Positions 10,982 to 22,690 of a DNA stretch of 64,000 nt are shown here, in pieces. The notes beneath the pieces are model-generated. The model searched no databases. It saw nothing but the letters and a program-made list of their open reading frames with translations, and was not told the origin of the DNA. The first letter of the stretch is position 1; each line of letters starts with the position of its first letter. Position numbers and translations under genes: made by a program. The stretch comes from Ottelia alismoides (taxonomy: Eukaryota > Streptophyta > Magnoliopsida > Alismatales > Hydrocharitaceae). The stretch lies in assembly GCA_037367405.1 (NCBI GenBank), contig JAZKJV010005753.1, positions 1,178,001-1,242,000 of the forward strand, written 5' to 3'.

Positions 10982-13170
10982 CCTTAGAAGTAGCACAACA
11001 GTATGGCTTTACGCGGGCTATGGTGAAAGGAAGACGGGAGGTTTCAACATCATCAGAGGAAGCGGATGAAAAGGACTTGCGCTCGTCTCTCCATACGGTC
11101 CATCAGTTGATGGTTCGGTCCTTGACGGAGTCATTAAGACGGATGACCCAGGGTTCCTCGCAAGGATTTGACCGAGCGAAAGAAAAGAAGACCGAGCCAC
11201 CCACAGAAAGATCCCCTCCCTTCCGAACTAGATATTAGGGCTCACAGGGATGCCTTATGATCGCAAATCGAGCGAAGGTTGCTACTTCTCCAGGCCGGTC
11301 AACCTCTACCTCCCGCCCGGTTGGTGGTACTGTGGATTCCCAGAAGCAGATGAAGACTAGCGAGGAAGAGCTAGGAGTCGATGCGCACCTACTGGCGAGG
11401 TTTAGACTACCCGCATAGTCTTGATGCCATAGGCAAGAAGTATGACTCCGGAAAAAGTCTGGGAGAGGTCGAAGTGCATCATTAGAGGGTGTTCATCCTC
11501 AAAAGACGTATTTATGAGATACGTCTTTCGACTGTTGCTTTCTGATTGATTTATGGGGACCACTTCGTGGATGAGAGGCCTCACTGAATCGAAAGGGGGA
11601 GTACAAGTTCAAGTGCGTCACTGGTTAGTCTTTGACCTATTTGGAGGGCTTCTTTCTTCTGCGGGTAAAGAGTCGCAGGGCGTGGGGACCACGTAGGATG
11701 TCAGATCTTGTATTAGCTTTCAGCCGCAGTTTCTTTTGCAAGATGCCAAAGCTCCACAGAGGTGCCTCGGAGTGGGGGTCTCCTCTCTCGGTATAGCACA
11801 GTTCCCCACTTCTTTCATGGGGCCGACATGCTCCGATCCGCTATTATATATTCTTCTTCGCTGCGGCTCGGATGAGTATAGTAGTTTGTATCGCAACGGC
11901 TATAAACTCTTTCTTGTTCCTATTAACAAAACATCCCCTTTTTCTTTGCTCTTCTGGAACCAGTACAGAAATTGGTGCTTTTTCTACATTGTTGACCTTA
12001 GTGACTGGGGGCAGAAAGTCGTAGCCTTCGTCATCACGAAAGCAGGAAGCGCACCCTCGCGATCGCCTCTAACAATGCAAGCTCGGTCCCTCTCGGTTGC
12101 CCTCAGTAAAGACCTATCTTTCTCGTGATCTTGTCGGGAAAAAGTGAGTTAGAATTTCTAGTAAAAGAGGGCTAACTGACTAGAATCAACAGCATCGGTC
12201 AATCATCCACTTTGGTATCTTATTGAACCAAAATGGTAATATTGTTCCTCCATTGATCAAGAATTTCGATCTTTGGGAAGTCTCATGATCATCCAATACG
12301 AGAAAAATCTATTGTTCTTATTCTAAGATCGTGATTTGATCCGCGGTGAAAAGAATAATATGATCTTCGGGACGGTGAAGGGAGGAGACTCTCCAAGGAG
12401 GAAAAGGATCCAAATACTTGGAAAGAATTGAACGAGGAGCCGTATGAGAATTTTGAGAAGAAAAAAAGACCTAGTTTACTCTCCCGCGCATCCATGTCTG
12501 ATTGGTTAAAGCACCCAATCCCAACGAGAGGAGCCCGCTAGCCCACTCGAGCCAGAAGAACAAGAAAAGATGCCGAGAAAAAAGGCATTTTTACGGGATC
12601 CCTATCCACCACCATTTGCACTTCCTGTCCGACAATGAGGATTTCTAAAGAGATTCTCATCCCGCATTTGTCCTTCAAGAAAAAGATGTCTTTTATGGCC
12701 GTCAGCGAGACCAGTGTTCTGCATCCTTCTCACTCTGCGGGAGACCGTCATCCTATGTCATCAGGTAGCTAGACCAAATCCCACTTCTTTTGAAAAGAGA
12801 TTTGCGGTCTCGAGGGCCAAGAGAAAGAACTCTCTCTTCAGCAAGAATGAGGAGCCATTGCCTTTAGATCAAATAGCTTCACTGGATGAGGGCTCGACGA
12901 AACACATTTCTATTTTGATCTAAGTGGTCTTCTTCTGTGTCCCGTGCTAGGAAGCATTATTCTTCTTTTTATTCTAAATTCCAGAATACGACTGATACAA
13001 TTGATTGGTCTGTGCGCACGCTTTGATCTCGACTAAAGTCTACCTTCCCTCTCACCTGGAAAGCATACTAGCATCGCGCATCATCCCCGGGCCGTCGTCT
13101 GGGCGGTACAACTAATGGGTTCACCAAGAACTTCAACAACTTGAACTAGAATATCCTCCGGGCTTCCAAA

Positions 13171-13198
13171 GGTCAAGACATTACTTCACCGGCTGGCC
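13171..13198 (+). repeat. 28-bp direct repeat in mitochondrial block
   Basis: The stretch starting ggtcaagacattacttcacc is repeated exactly at 14158-14185, 987 bp away and just after the cox2 piece. Short repeats of this kind are common in plant mitochondrial genomes and mediate rearrangement there. Confidence 0.85.
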
Positions 13199-13901
13199 AT
13201 CTATATTAATAGGCCCAGTCAAAGAAAGGACCAAGATGTCCGTCCCGCACTTCTCTTCTCAGTCTAAGCTTGACTGCAATATGCTCCACTTCCACAAATG
13301 AGAGTTTTCGGTGGAACCGGTGAACCACGCGAGCAGTTACGATGCGTGACACAGAAGAGGAAATCTAAGACCCTCGGAAACCAAATGTGCGAGATGTAAC
13401 AGATCAAGACGGGCATCTGCCACCTCTGTGTGCTTTGATCCTCACCTAGGGAAAGAGCAAGCAAAGCCATTTGGGGCAGAAAACGAATCGACATCTCGAT
13501 GTGATACAACCCTTTCCATTTCATTTTGGGAAAGAACGACGAAGTCCATCCGAACCGTCCAATGAAGAAATAAGAGGAGATCAAAGCGCCAATGGCTTAG
13601 AAGCACGCATGCGGAACGGGCACGGAGAAAAAGAAAGTGTGGAGGTGTCCGCTTATGGCTCGTAGCTGCCTTGAACTCGCTCACTTACCTGACCCACCTC
13701 TTCCCCTCAACTGCTAACTATAGCACAGTCATCTAGATGCCATCCCGCAAATTCTCTCCCTGAAGGAGGGGGGATAGTCTCAGAGGTCCCTTCCTTTGTG
13801 CTCTGCTTTCTTCAGCGCTTTTCTTCACAATTTCTTTGTTCTCAACTTCGTCACGCCCTTCAATTCTCTCAGTTCTACCCGAAAAGTCACATCAGCGGGA
13901 C

Positions 13902-14018
13902 TTTTTCTTCCTCATTCTAATTTTGGTTTCCGTATTATGGATGTTGCTTCGTGCTTTATGGCATTTCCACGAGAAAAAAAACCCAATCCCGTAAAGGATT
14001 GTTCATGGAACTACTATC
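13902..14018 (+). pseudogene. cox2: mitochondrial cox2 fragment
   Basis: Cytochrome c oxidase subunit II is a mitochondrial inner-membrane protein of respiratory complex IV. Frame 13902-14018 (39 codons) reads FFFLILILV, then [16 protein letters not shown], a stop, then RIVHGTTI, matching the segment around the second membrane helix of plant Cox2. The TAA at 13992-13994 replaces a codon that is CAA or CAG in plant cox2, a C-to-T change. Similarity starts and stops abruptly, and both flanks are unrelated to cox2. So the fragment was probably already part of a chimeric mitochondrial region, or several pieces were joined on insertion. Confidence 0.85.
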
Positions 14019-14353
14019 TTTCCTTCTGCTTAACCAGACCGGGATTTGATAGTGAGTTAAGCAATTCCAGAGGATGGGATCGTCCTGCGAACCGCTTCGA
14101 CATCGCATCCCAGTCTTTCTCAACCGTACGAGCTAGGAAGCAAAGAGTGAAAGTCTAGGTCAAGACATTACTTCACCGGCTGGCCGGGAACTGATGATAA
14201 AGTATGCTCGGACAGCGTCGACAGAAGGAGTTCAGAGTTGACTTGGAGTGACTCGGAATGGCACTAGAGCTCTCTCAGGGTCCTAGACTGATTGTGAAGT
14301 TGGGGGTTCGGCCTTCCATGCTTTCAAGTGATGATATTCTCGGGCTTTCCGCC

Positions 14354-14393
14354 TTCGTCACTCGCTGCTAGAGTTCGTCACTCGCTGCTAGAG
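14354..14393 (+). repeat. 20-bp tandem repeat, two units
   Basis: Unit ttcgtcactcgctgctagag at 14354-14373 and again at 14374-14393, identical. Inside the mitochondrial block. Confidence 0.9.
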
Positions 14394-15319
14394 TACTGAG
14401 ATGGGAAAGTACCTGACTCCGTAGATGTCTGATCCTTCGCATGATTCGGTTTGTGTCAGCACTTCTGAGATACAAGAGGAAATGTACGTCAATTCCCCCT
14501 CCACTGACATGAGAGACCCGCGGATACCCGAAATAACTGCTTTTTCTTGTAGTCTTTTCGCAAGCAAGGTGGCCAACTAACCTCTTTCTGGCTATACCCC
14601 TGCCCCATATCCCCGTGGCTCATGATGAGATGGTTCCTCTGTCCCTCCCTCTTTCTTCATCGAGGCCCCGGCTCATCTTTTCTTGCTAATGTCAAGGACT
14701 CTTTCACCTGTTAGGAAGGAGATGGTCAGAGTTGGCAATATATACGAATTCGATCGGCTCATTAATATCCTCGATAATCGAATTAGAAGAGCGCTTCTTT
14801 GCTTTGATGACAGACCCACCCGTGACATGAAGAGACCGACAAGCAGTCATTCTATGGTCAGCTACGAGCTCTAGATATAGAATTCTATAGCTCAGCAAAG
14901 AGATAGCTTTGTCAGCAGAGTCAGACGAGGTCATGAAGAAAGAGTCAGAGGTAGGCCTGAGATTAGACTTCGTGGTCGGAGGATCCAGTTAACGGAGAAG
15001 ACTCTCCTTCCTGATAGTTTGTCCTCGGAGGCTGCGAGTCTCATGCGGACTCGAGCATATTCGAAAATCTAGTTCTTTCTGTTATTCTTTTGATTTTCCA
15101 GGGTTTTCGAGATAGATAGGTAGAGGGATTCCCAGATGAACCGAGAGCCAGAAAGCGTCTGTGCTTGCGAATAGAGTGACGAAAGGAAAGTGGCACTGAC
15201 GAGGATGGATGGGCCCTTGACTGTCCTATCTCTTCGAGAGCGGGAAGGCGAGGGGGGATGGTATCTGAGAACTATTAACTGCAGACAAGGTCACATGCTC
15301 TCTAAAATGGAGAAGGACT

Positions 15320-16190
15320 GAGAATCATATCATATCTTTACTTACTCCTTGTATTGTAGGCTACTTGAAAAGGTTGTATCTCTATGTTCCTACATGGCTG
15401 CCAATTCTTCCTTCCTTTGATCTCATATACTCTCTAGGTCCAATAATATCTCAGTGATAGCCCATAGTGATTTATGATTAATCCCAACAGGTAAACAACA
15501 TGTCTTTCCATAAACGAGTCAAAAGGGAGACGTAACCAAAAAAGTCTTGAAGGAAGTCCGATATACCCTAAAGTCTAAGTCAAAAAGTTGTGACCAATCC
15601 TCTCAGTCTGGGTGGACTACCTTTTGCACTATCGTCTTGATCTCCCTGTTCGATACTTCAGCAAGACCATTGATTCGAGGATGATATGGAGTAGCTACTC
15701 GATGGTCTTTGGTGAAATCGTTAACAAGGGACTTTACCTTGTCGTTGATAAAGTGAGACCCCCCGTCAGATATAAATACTCTAGGCATCCTGAACCGTGA
15801 AATGATATTCTTCCTTAAAAATATGCAAACAGTCTTAGCATATGCAGTTTGGGCGGGTATGGCCTCAACCCAATGACTTACATAGTCGACAACCAACAAA
15901 ATGTACTTGAATCCCGGACTCTTAGGGAATGGACCCATGAAATCGATTCCCCATGCGCCAAAAACCTCATAGAAGTGAATGGGATGCATCGACATCATAT
16001 CACGTTGTCCACAAGTGCCCATTCTTTGACAATCAGGTACACCTTCACGAATTCATCATAATTCTTGAAGAGGGTAGGCCACCATATGCTAGATTGGAGC
16101 ACTTTTTTTATTGTTCTCCTCTCAGAATGATGTCCTCCTGCCTAAATCTTGTGGTAGTAAGTGAGGACACTGTGGTGCTCCTCTTGAGGA
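15320..16190 (-). pseudogene. A0 integrase (Ty3/gypsy), partial
   Basis: Integrase inserts retrotransposon cDNA into chromosomes. From right to left: a damaged HHCC zinc finger (about 16150-16020), then an open stretch 16022-15603 of 139 codons with the catalytic core: WGIDFMGPFP (first Asp), FISDGGSHF (second Asp) and NGLAEVSNREIK (Glu). All three DDE residues are present. Downstream the frame breaks near 15603, and the C-terminal part runs to 15320, where mitochondrial DNA cuts in; its remainder lies at 10981-10800. Wording of the core is of Athila type. Confidence 0.88.
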
Positions 16191-16195
16191 ATGCA

Positions 16196-17740
16196 TCAAT
16201 GCCAGACGCTATCCCCTCCTTCAAGATAAAGGACGGAATCCTCCCAATGGTACGACTTGGCCTTCGCGAGGATGGTCTCAAGTCGTTGTCTGGGCCAACC
16301 TTGTGGAACTTTCTTAGCAACAAGATAGTTCACAATGTCGGCGTAGCATGGAAGAGAGGCGATAGAAAGGATGTCCTCATCTAGGAAGGTCTCAATAATA
16401 GGATCAATAGGCTCAGATTCCTCAAGATTTTCGAAATGGGAGAGATGATCTGCCACCACAATCTTGAATCTTTATCCTTAATCTCAATGTTAAACTCATG
16501 AAGTAGAAGGATCCATATAGCCATTCTTGCATTGGCATCCTTCTTTGCCATGAGGTACTTGATGGCGGTATGCTTGGTAAAGATAGTCACTTTGGATCCA
16601 AGAATATATGATCTGAATTTTCCTGAGGTAATTACTACCACTAGCATTTCTTTCTCAGTGACTGTATAGTTCCGTTGAGTGGCATACAATGTACGACTAG
16701 CATAGTAAATGGAAAATGGTATTCCACCCCTCCTCCATCACAGTACGTCCCTTACGATAAAATGAAAGGAATCCATCATGATCTTGAATGGGAGAGACCA
16801 ATCGTGTGACTGAAGGACAGGAGCCTCAACAATTAGGTTCTTGAAAGTCTCAAAAGATGCAAGACACTTATCATAAACAATGAACTCGGTGTCTATCATC
16901 AATAGATTAGTCAGCAGTCGGGCAATCCTATTGAAGTAGTGAATGAAACATCGGTAAAAACTTACATGCCCCAGAAAAGACCACAACTGCCACAAGTTGG
17001 ATGGTGGATTGAGTTTCCTGATGATATCCATCTTGGCTGGATCAACCTCCACACACATGTTTGATATGATATGACCAAGCACTGTCCCCTGAATCACCAT
17101 GAAGTGACTCTTCTCCCAAGACAAGACAAGATGAACCTCTATGCAACATTGAAGAACACAGTCTGGGCAATCAAGACAGGCATCAAACCCATCACCGTAG
17201 AGAAAAAAGTCATCCATGAAGACCTCCAAGCAGTCACCCACCATGACTGAGAAGATGGACAAGATGCACCTTTGGAATGTCGCTAGGGTGTTACATAGAC
17301 CAAAGGGCATCTGTCTGAAAGCAATGTCCCAAAGAAACAAGTGAATGTCGTTTTGTCCTAGTCTTCGGGCGTTATGTCCACCTGATTGTATCCGGAGTAC
17401 CCATCAAGGAAATAGTAATGAATCTTTCTGCTAGCCTCTCTATAATCTGATTAATAAAAGATAGCTGGAAATGATCCTTCTTGGTGGCCTGATTCAATCA
17501 TTTGTAGTCCACACATACCCTCCAAGAAGTGGGTACCCGAGTAGCTATCACCTCTCCAGACTCACTCACAACTATTGTGATGCCGTATTCTTGGGAACCA
17601 CATGTAATAGACTAATCCACTTGGAGTCAGATACGAGGTAGATAAAATCGGTGCTCCACCATTTGGATATCTCTTTCATGACCACTTCTTGAAGATTCGG
17701 GTTCATCCGTCGTTGTAACTCATGCTATGGCTTGGCATCC
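16196..17740 (-). pseudogene. A0 reverse transcriptase and RNase H
   Basis: Open segment 17340-16738 (200 codons) carries RQMPFGLCNTLATFQRC and the RT active site VFMDDFFLYGDG, then the connection domain (LVLSWEKSHFMV, SFLGHVSFYRCFIHYF). RNase H follows at 16689-16381 with TEKEMLVVV and VTIFTKHTAIKYL, where the usual catalytic Asp (TDHTA) is Lys. 16459-16196 continues into the linker before the integrase finger. The N-terminal RT part (17740-17340) is frameshifted. FMDD is kept, the RNase H site is not; non-functional. Confidence 0.88.
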
Positions 17741-18004
17741 TCTTCGAGATAGATATGGTGAGAGATAGGTCTGAACTTATCCCCTGGAGATCAGCTATGC
17801 TCCATCCTGTTGCCTTGTGGTTTCTTTCAAGAACCTCCATCAGACGAGATTATTTCTCTCCAGTCAAATCTGATGAGACAATGACTGAGTACATATCTTG
17901 CTCACCCGCAAGAAATATGTAATTCAACGACTATAGCAAAGGATTTAGTTCTGGAAAATTGGGAGCTGGCAAATCTGGCCTTTAAAAGGTCTGAGTGGAG
18001 GCAA

Positions 18005-19136
18005 CTAGATCTGAATATGAGAACTCTCGCTGATCATGGAAAACTCGAGAAGACCACCTTGCAGGTATATTTGTGCTCGGTGCTGGCTCAATCTCCACCC
18101 TAGTTGCAGTTCTGTAGCAATCAGACAACGTATCAACTCATCAAATTCAACCCAATCAATGTATGAATCTGAGGGATCTAAGTTATAAGAACATGAAACA
18201 AACTCTGCCTCGCTATACTGAATGCGATCATTAGCCTCAAAAGTGTCCTCATCCAAAAGTGTGCTCTCCAAATTCTCCTCTACTAGAAGATGTAAATCGG
18301 CAATGTCTAAGGGCGAGAGAAGTTCTCGTGGAATGGGGTCAGTCCACGTGGCTTCATCATCCATGGTCACAAAGTCAAACTCCTGGTGGACATCTTGCTC
18401 TGACTCTGTCATATGCTCTATATCACTGAACTGCTCTGGACAAGCTGAATATCACTCTGTAGTCCCATCAATTGTCTCTATTTGTATACTCTCACCCTTG
18501 ATGTGAAAGTACACCTTCCCACTATCATGGTGGTACACTGCCTTGGCTATGGCTAAGAATGGACATCGTAAAATGATGGGGGTATCAGACATAGACTCAG
18601 GGATCTCCATATCCAGAACAATGAAGTCCACAGGGAATTTCAGGCCCTGAATTGTGATGACCACATCCTTCAACAACCCCTTCAGTCACTTGATAGATCT
18701 ATCAATAAACTGAAGGACCATCTTGCTTCGTTGAAGAGGGCCAAACTCAAACCGGTCGAGTAAGGCCACCGGAAGGAGGTTGATGTAAGAGTTGATGTCT
18801 AATAGAGTACGATCAAATCTCTGCTCACGAATGTGGCATCTGACATAGGGAGCTCCTGCATCTGGCCTCTTAGCTGACATACGATTCTGAATGGCGAAGT
18901 AGGTGGCATGGATCAGCACATGGATCTTTGCTTGGTGGTTCCTCTCTTCTTACAAATGGTGGTATTCTCTCTTTAGTTCTTTTGGAAGAGCGGGATGTGC
19001 TCAAGTGCCTCCTGCAGAGTCAGCTGAATGTGAAATCTATCTATCATATGCTGGCTCAACTCTAACTGTTGGTCTCTTTTTGGATTTTCTTTTTTATTCC
19101 ACTTCGCCAAGCAGAGTGCTTGAGGGAATGGGATGG
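18005..19136 (-). pseudogene. A0 protease and acidic spacer
   Basis: From 19136 leftward: the conserved pre-protease segment; RFDRTLLDINSYINLLP at about 18835-18785, where the Asp-protease site LLDxGSS has lost its Gly and Ser; the second part VDFIVLDMEIPE and PIILRCPFLAIAKA (18676-18545); then an Asp/Glu-rich spacer (18412-18005) leading to RT. The protease would process Gag-Pol; the altered active site and stops make it inactive. A1 is inserted at 19141. Confidence 0.82.
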
Positions 19137-19141
19137 CTGGG

Positions 19142-20528
19142 TGATGAGCAGCCCAAGCGACTAAGGTAAAATGGTATCCAAGGTCATTGTGACCTCAACC
19201 ACTCGGATCAGACTCAAGAAGAAAAAGAAGACCACCAAAATAAATTCAATCAATCAAGCAAGGATAGCGGTCTTGCTAATTTATTTTAGGGTAAATTACA
19301 ATTTGGGACACAATCTATGGTTATGATCCCAGAATGAGTCCCAATCTTTAAATTTAACGATTCGGATCCAAAGGGCATTTAGAAAATAGAAATTTTGGGG
19401 TTCATGACGAATATGACCTTGCTGAGAAGGTAGTGGGGGATGGGTTCTATCTTTTAAACAAGAGCATACTTGTCCTTAGCCCCAAAAAGTTCCCTACATT
19501 AATGGCCTCAGGATCCGAATCGTTACAATTTAAAGATCAAGACCCATTCTGAGATCAGACACATAGATGGGGATCAAAATTGTAATTTACCCTTTACTTT
19601 ACCTGGTATAGATACCCGGGTCGAACACAAGGAGCATGTGATGCTAACGTTATGAAGTAGTCGAGAATCCCAAAGTGATAAAAATGATGGTTTTATTTTT
19701 CCAATTTTTTTATGATTTTTAGTACGTGAAAAATGCTAAAAGGAATACACAAACCAATACTCAACAAATTATTTGTAAAATCAATTTAAAATTCCAAATG
19801 ATTTTAAATAAAAAATGTATAACCTGAAAAATATTTGTTATTTTCTAAGCTAATTTTTAGTGATTTTTATTTGTTTTTAAGAAAAAATTATGGTATTTAC
19901 ATTATATTACATTATATATGTATAAAATACCTATGTATTTTGTACAATTATTTTTGTTTTATTTTTTTTGCATAAATACCCCAATTTTATATTTTATAAC
20001 AACATGATTTTTGGAGCATAGAAATATTTTTGTTTTATTTTTATTTTTATTTACAAGTATAAATTAAATAGGGAAAGATACATATATACATGTTTTTTAT
20101 ACAAGGTGAGAGAGAATTTTATTTTGTTTTTATTTTATTTTTCCAATTTTTATTTTATTTTTAGAAATATTTACATGGGGATAAAAACACCTTTTTATTT
20201 TTATTTTTGTAAAAATAAACTATATACATATAGGTGATAAATTTGTACAATGTATAGTGGCCCTATATCTCTCTACTTATTTTATTTGCCGACCAGTCCC
20301 ATGCTGGACCCTCTCTTGGGTTTAGGTCACTCAATATTTATTCTCAGTATTCCCTTCTTTTTCTTTTAATCTTTATACCTTTATTTTTGCACAAATACAT
20401 GCTAATTATTGAATATTAAGAAATGCATACTTATTGATAAGTTATTGTATTTACAACTATATACAGATGCTTTGCCAAGATATTTAGCTAAAATAAAAGA
20501 ATAAAGAGTGATGAATGGGGATTCATCA
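19142..20528 (-). repeat. 3' LTR of A1
   Basis: 1387 bp, of which 313 are the MITE plus its target copy; net 1074 bp against 1065 for the 5' LTR. It starts on + TGATGAGCAGCCC and ends GGGGATTCATCA. Near the sense 3' end it carries the family block CTCCTTGTGTTCGACCC and a CCAGGTAAA motif. Relative to the A3 LTR it lacks an internal block of about 2.2 kb. Confidence 0.93.
19289..19592. mobile_element. MULE-type MITE in A1 3' LTR
   Basis: 304 bp bounded by inverted termini GGGTAAATTACAATTT and its reverse complement. The flanks TTTATTTTA (19280-19288) and TTTACTTTA (19593-19601) are a 9-bp target duplication with one mismatch. The 5' LTR shows the empty site at 33329-33345. The 9-bp duplication is the mark of Mutator-like transposases; no coding capacity, so it must have been moved in trans. 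Confidence 0.88.
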
Positions 20529-20545
20529 CCACCTATCCTTACTTT
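20529..20545 (-). other. polypurine tract of A1
   Basis: In sense AAAAGTAAGGATAGGTGG directly before the 3' LTR start TGATGAATCCCC. Compared with A3 it carries several substitutions. Confidence 0.75.
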
Positions 20546-22690
20546 TGCTAGTCCCTTAGCAAACACTTATTTGAAAAAGAAGTGAAAAGAGAAATAAAGA
20601 GAAAAAGAAGGTGAATAAAGGTTGATTATTAAACTTGCCTTGATTAAATTGAGTATGGAGCTCAGTCGGGCCTTTTCATTATTAGTTTTTCGTAACCTTA
20701 TTTAGACTTAAGTTCAAAACTAAACAGCCTCTAAGTTCCACCAATCTATGATTAAGAGTCCTCAACAATCCAGATCTGAACAAGTCTACTTACACAAACT
20801 CTAATGACCATGAATCTTTCCTTGTACTATGTAAGTAGTATGTAGCTCCCCACCTTAGAAATGACAAAGTGACAACTCCCCTTAACAAGTTAAAAAAAAC
20901 TCTAATGCCCTAGTCTGGCAGCTCGTTCCTCGAGGAGCAGGGTATTCCCGTCTAAGTTCAAGTTCAACCGGCTCAAGAAGAGGATGAAGAAGAGAATGTA
21001 CCATGATTAGTGTAGCCATGTATCCTTGCGATCACAACCAGTACAACTAAGTCTCCCGCTGCAAGCTTCATGAGATGAGAGTATGTAACATAAGCTTTGC
21101 TTTATTTGACTATATACACTCCAGTGAGTATTTTATTTTCAGTTAGACCCACCACTTTTTTGGAGTTTTTCTTTCTTTGCACATTTTTGTTCGATGTGCA
21201 TATGTACAACATATCTATATGGTGTAACATATATACATAAGGAGTTTTTCCTCTTGGGTCAGTAGACTATCCCTCTTTTGAAGATTTATTGCAACCCACA
21301 AGTCCTGTCTTTAGACCTCAACACCAGCAGACCAAGTTGAGACGCACTTCCTTCACTAAAAGAAGAAGAGAGGTTCCGCCTAGAAGTACTACCCTCATAT
21401 GCTACCCCAAGTCAAAGGAAATAGCCTCCTCTCCACCTCATCCGTGGAGAGCTATGTGTAAGGTTCTAGTGCAAGTAAAGCCATTGTCTTTGAGAGTCAT
21501 GTTTGCGTCGTTAAGTGTTCTACTTAGGCTCATCAAGATGACATATGATCATAGCCTAGTGTACTCAAAGAATTAAGTCACCATGGACCTGAAAAGTCTC
21601 AACCCTAAGCCTTATAAGGTTCCTCTCACAATTAGGTGGATTGAGGTCTTAACCAAGCTCCATTTTTCAATTTAATTCCATGCCAGTTTAAATGTCAACT
21701 ATGATTCTGAAAAACTGTACAAATATATACAAAAATCTTTTTATGCATGTTTTTGGAATATATGCAAAATTTTTGAAAAATATTTGAATGAATGAATGCA
21801 TGAATGCAGAACTTTTGTAAAATATTTACACACATTTACACAAGGGTTTTTGCAAACTTTTTGTTTTTCAAACATTTTAAAAAAAATTTGTACAATATAC
21901 ATAATTTTGATATCAAAATATATTCAAACTCTTTGCATAAAAAATATTTTTACAAACATTTGTACAAAAATAATTTTTATACATAGCAATGTATGTGCAT
22001 GAAAGAATTTTATGTACAAGGAAAATTTTAAATTTTTATTGTTTTTAGATAGAAGAATTTTAGCCATTTTATTTATTAACACACTCGCACAAAGTATGAG
22101 TTATGGCTGAAGTATATATGAAATATTTACGACAACCCCCTATACTTAGCTCGAAAGATGTCCTCAGAGTGGATCGAGAGCGATGAAGAAGACATAACTC
22201 ATGCATAGTATAGGGAAGTGAAAAAGGAATGGTATACTACAACGATGAATCAAAGAATAGAATGAAGAGAGCTCGATGTTTCCCCCTATACTTAGGATCA
22301 AGTAATCCTAAGTTTAGTAGATTGTACATGAAGGGAAATCCGAGTGAAAGAATGTACAGAGTCTACCTCCCCTATACTTAGGGTGAAAGGACCCTAAGTA
22401 TAGGCAGCAAAACAGATGTATAAAGAATCAAAAGAATACTCAAGAGACCAACACCACCACTATACTTAGGGTAAAATACACCCTAAGTATAGCATAATCA
22501 TAGGATGCAGATAGGGTGTGCGACTAAAGAATGGAATGATATGGACATCTGGATCTATACAAGGAGGAAGACAGTGATAATCATGCATGATATGCACTAG
22601 ATGTGAATCAAAGACCACATCTCATGCAAAATGAATAGAGGCGATGTCAACGACCAGTGGCTCATGATCTAGATATGGATTGAGCCACTA
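20546..22690 (-). other. A1 3' region, non-coding
   Basis: Parallels 48291-49818 of A3 and, inverted, 41960-44198 of A2. No conserved ORF is visible on the sense strand; small ORFs on + (21289-21576 and its match 49033-49320) are opposite-strand shadows of a conserved non-coding block. AT-rich around 21700-22070. Confidence 0.7.
22135..22492 (-). repeat. three-hairpin array with PPT-like edges (A1)
   Basis: Hairpins at 22286-22317, 22372-22403 and 22460-22492. The second and third have stems CTATACTTAGGGT with matching complements, almost perfect. The first has the loop TCAAGTAA, identical in A3 and (inverted) in A2. An unpaired PPT-like copy lies at 22135-22150. Confidence 0.88.

Larger units (their letters stand above)
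10982..15319. other. nuclear insertion of plant mitochondrial DNA (NUMT)
   Basis: A 4.3-kb block visibly richer in GC than its surroundings interrupts A0. The flanks join as ...gatatg / agaatcat..., contiguous in A1 (22860-22870) and A3 (54298-54310). No target duplication is seen, only about 2 bp of junction identity, as expected for end-joining capture. The mitochondrial source rests on the cox2 fragment at 13902-14018; the rest has the look of angiosperm mitochondrial spacer, but no other gene was identified. ORFs at 11736-12128 (130 codons) and 13796-14158 (120 codons) match nothing I recognise. A stretch at 12421-12448 recalls group II intron sequence, too weakly to call. Confidence 0.72.

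Noticed and set aside
11736..12128. 130-codon ORF on + in the mitochondrial block
   Set aside because: No recognised product; such ORFs are frequent by chance in plant mitochondrial spacer. Mentioned under the block only.
12421..12448. Group II intron-like sequence (aacgaggagccgtatgag)
   Set aside because: The complementary arm expected after it is missing, and the resemblance is too short to annotate.
21289..21576. 95-codon ORF on + (also 49033-49320)
   Set aside because: Antisense to the elements' direction in a conserved non-coding region; conservation follows the DNA, and the matching A2 region lacks the frame.
22286..22492. Hairpin array as a CRISPR-like array
   Set aside because: Only three units with palindromic repeats inside a plant retrotransposon; the sequence between units is conserved between elements, not spacer-like.
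20546..22690. Possible env-like ORF after integrase
   Set aside because: Some Athila elements have one, but no sense-strand frame of useful length is open in A1, A3 or A2 here.
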